The notes under the pieces: model-generated
Databases searched by the model: none
Told to the model about the DNA's origin: nothing
The model's input: only the letters and a program-made list of their open reading frames with translations
Assembly: GCA_036264355.1 (NCBI GenBank)
Contig: DATARD010000062.1
Location: 1-64,000 of the forward strand
Source of the DNA: UBA5704 sp036264355
GTDB taxonomy: Bacteria > Acidobacteriota > Thermoanaerobaculia > Multivoradales > UBA5704
Length of the DNA stretch: 64,000 nt
Direction of reading: 5' to 3'
Made by a program: the position numbers and the translations under genes
Shown here: piece by piece, positions 63,086 to 64,000 of the stretch
Layout of the letters: the number at the start of each line of letters is the position of its first letter
Numbering within the stretch: the stretch's first letter is position 1

Positions 63086-64000
63086 TCAAGGAGTGCTTCC
63101 GGCGGTAGGCTTGTACTCTTCAAGCTCTACCCAACCGGCGCCCTCCTGGGTGCAATTGTCTCCGCTGCTGCAGACCTCGAACCCGGTCACCGGATGGAGC
63201 TCCCAGACACTCGCCCGCCAGCATGTGTCGGGGTTGGCTCCCTTGATGGCACAGTCGTCCTTGGTGTCATAGTGCTCGTTATCGACGAGGAACTGCCCGG
63301 TAAGGCGCACCTGGTGGCCAATGGCAGGCTTGAGGAGAGCGAGCGACCATTCCGGCTTGAACCGAGCCCGCCAGTGCGGGGTCATCTCGACAATGACGCT
63401 CTCCTGCGTCATGGCCTTTTTCTCGTCGTCGGTCAGTTTTTCCTTCTTCGCCAGCTTGTCGGCGAGGGTGGCGTCGAAGCCTATGCCGATGTGAAAATCG
63501 ATGTCGTTGGGGCCACCGAGCTGGCAGTTGGAGCTTTCGCTCGTACCACCTTTCTGGGCGTAGTAAAGATAGCCGATCGCCCCGACAACGTTGCCCTCTC
63601 CCAGGTCCTTCTTCAAGACGTCACCGAACTGCGCGTGGTTGTTTCTCGTCAGGTCGTGCGGCAGCTTCTGGTCGAGGTCGGTGAAATCTCTGAGCTGCGA
63701 AAGCCAGTTTGCCGGCGGCTTTCCGGGAGAGAGGGCGAGGTTCTTCAACTCGTTCAGATAGCCGTCATATTTGGCGGCTTTCGAGCAGCCGGTGGGATAT
63801 TCGTTATGACACTCTTCATAACCCGTAATGTCCGCGGCGCAGGCCGTGGCCAGGAAGTCGGTCGGCTTGGCGGTCTGGGGTCCGAGAGCGTTCTGGGCGA
63901 TGAGCCCCAGAGCCAGTGGAACGAAGGGCGCGACCCGGCGGGCGACAACTCCGGGAGCGCGGCGCCGCCTGCCTCCGGGCGGTGGCTGGTCCTCAGGGGG
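63086..64000 (-). CDS. Secreted protein of unknown function, 5' end outside window
   Basis: The frame is open from the stop at 63086 to the window edge, giving at least 304 residues with no start codon inside. Near the edge, VAPFVPLALGLIAQNALGPQ suggests a signal peptide preceded by a basic stretch. The mature part contains several cysteines (ATACAADITGYEECHNEYPT, then SNCQLGGPNDIDFHIGIGFD). Other segments are VEMTPHWRARFKPEWSLALL and VWELHPVTGFEVC. No family recognised; the GPNDIDFHIGIG and WELHPVT segments recall secreted proteins of unknown role. Incomplete at the 5' end. Confidence 0.7.
   Translation of the reverse strand, partial: PPEDQPPPGGRRRRAPGVVARRVAPFVPLALGLIAQNALGPQTAKPTDFLATACAADITGYEECHNEYPTGCSKAAKYDGYLNELKNLALSPGKPPANWLSQLRDFTDLDQKLPHDLTRNNHAQFGDVLKKDLGEGNVVGAIGYLYYAQKGGTSESSNCQLGGPNDIDFHIGIGFDATLADKLAKKEKLTDDEKKAMTQESVIVEMTPHWRARFKPEWSLALLKPAIGHQVRLTGQFLVDNEHYDTKDDCAIKGANPDTCWRASVWELHPVTGFEVCSSGDNCTQEGAGWVELEEYKPTAGSTP

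Overview
The window is a GC-rich bacterial chromosome segment. Orphan FtsX/MacB permeases of the duplicated 'ADOP' type, large secreted metallopeptidases (M48, M12B-like with an RLDTR-type C-terminal domain, M28), a TonB receptor and leaderless-looking promoters fit Acidobacteriota best, possibly a Thermoanaerobaculia-like lineage. This taxonomic call is an inference from gene content; no rRNA or tRNA gene was seen.

Left end (0-5 kb): a nested set of mobile elements. A TMEM175-like gene fragment is joined to a group II intron remnant (minus strand, 3' end about 421, 5' end about 4621). The intron is split by a 3,370-bp IS1595-family transposon (1081-4450) with matching terminal repeats and an exact 8-bp target duplication. 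The transposon carries a transposase, a small accessory ORF, a membrane/coiled-coil protein, an XRE repressor with palindromic operators, and an unknown 249-aa protein with its own terminator.

5-18.5 kb: an M48 peptidase with a coupled HicB-like gene apparently starting at CTG; a lipid/CoA block (PHA-granule-type protein, degenerate acyl-CoA-synthetase-like protein, FadI thiolase, family III CoA-transferase); an exactly phased 20-bp repeat array of 28 units; two paralogous XRE genes with the same leaderless promoter; a membrane-anchored gluzincin peptidase; a secreted M12B-like peptidase; and an ADOP permease.

18.5-35.6 kb: a two-gene, five-module NRPS (C-A-T x3, then C-A-T-C-A-T-TE). Adenylation codes read by eye suggest Ala, unknown, Ile/Val, unknown, Gln. 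The ADOP permease ends 8 bp before NRPS1 and may export the product. No MbtH-like or tailoring gene is visible.

35.6-44 kb: a housekeeping FKBP-clpS-clpA operon, a TonB receptor, a small gene behind a near-consensus sigma-54 promoter, and a QueA-like / SDR / unknown group.

44.2-47.1 kb: a compact cassette of a DUF4062 protein, a membrane beta-sandwich protein and a nucleoside-deoxyribosyltransferase/TIR-like protein with TPRs. This is a candidate uncharacterised immune/conflict system. A LuxR-type two-component pair, a cNMP/PilZ regulator and membrane proteins follow.

52.7-57.2 kb: a decayed accessory zone. It has a second exactly phased (22-bp) array, Y1 transposase scraps, a mosaic assembled from pieces of three other genes in this window, a twice-frameshifted beta-trefoil lipase-like secreted gene, RibD/DHFR-like and glyoxalase genes, and a VapB stub. 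The right end has a MacA/MacB-like divergent pair, an M28 peptidase, an internally deleted alcohol dehydrogenase and a secreted protein running off the window.
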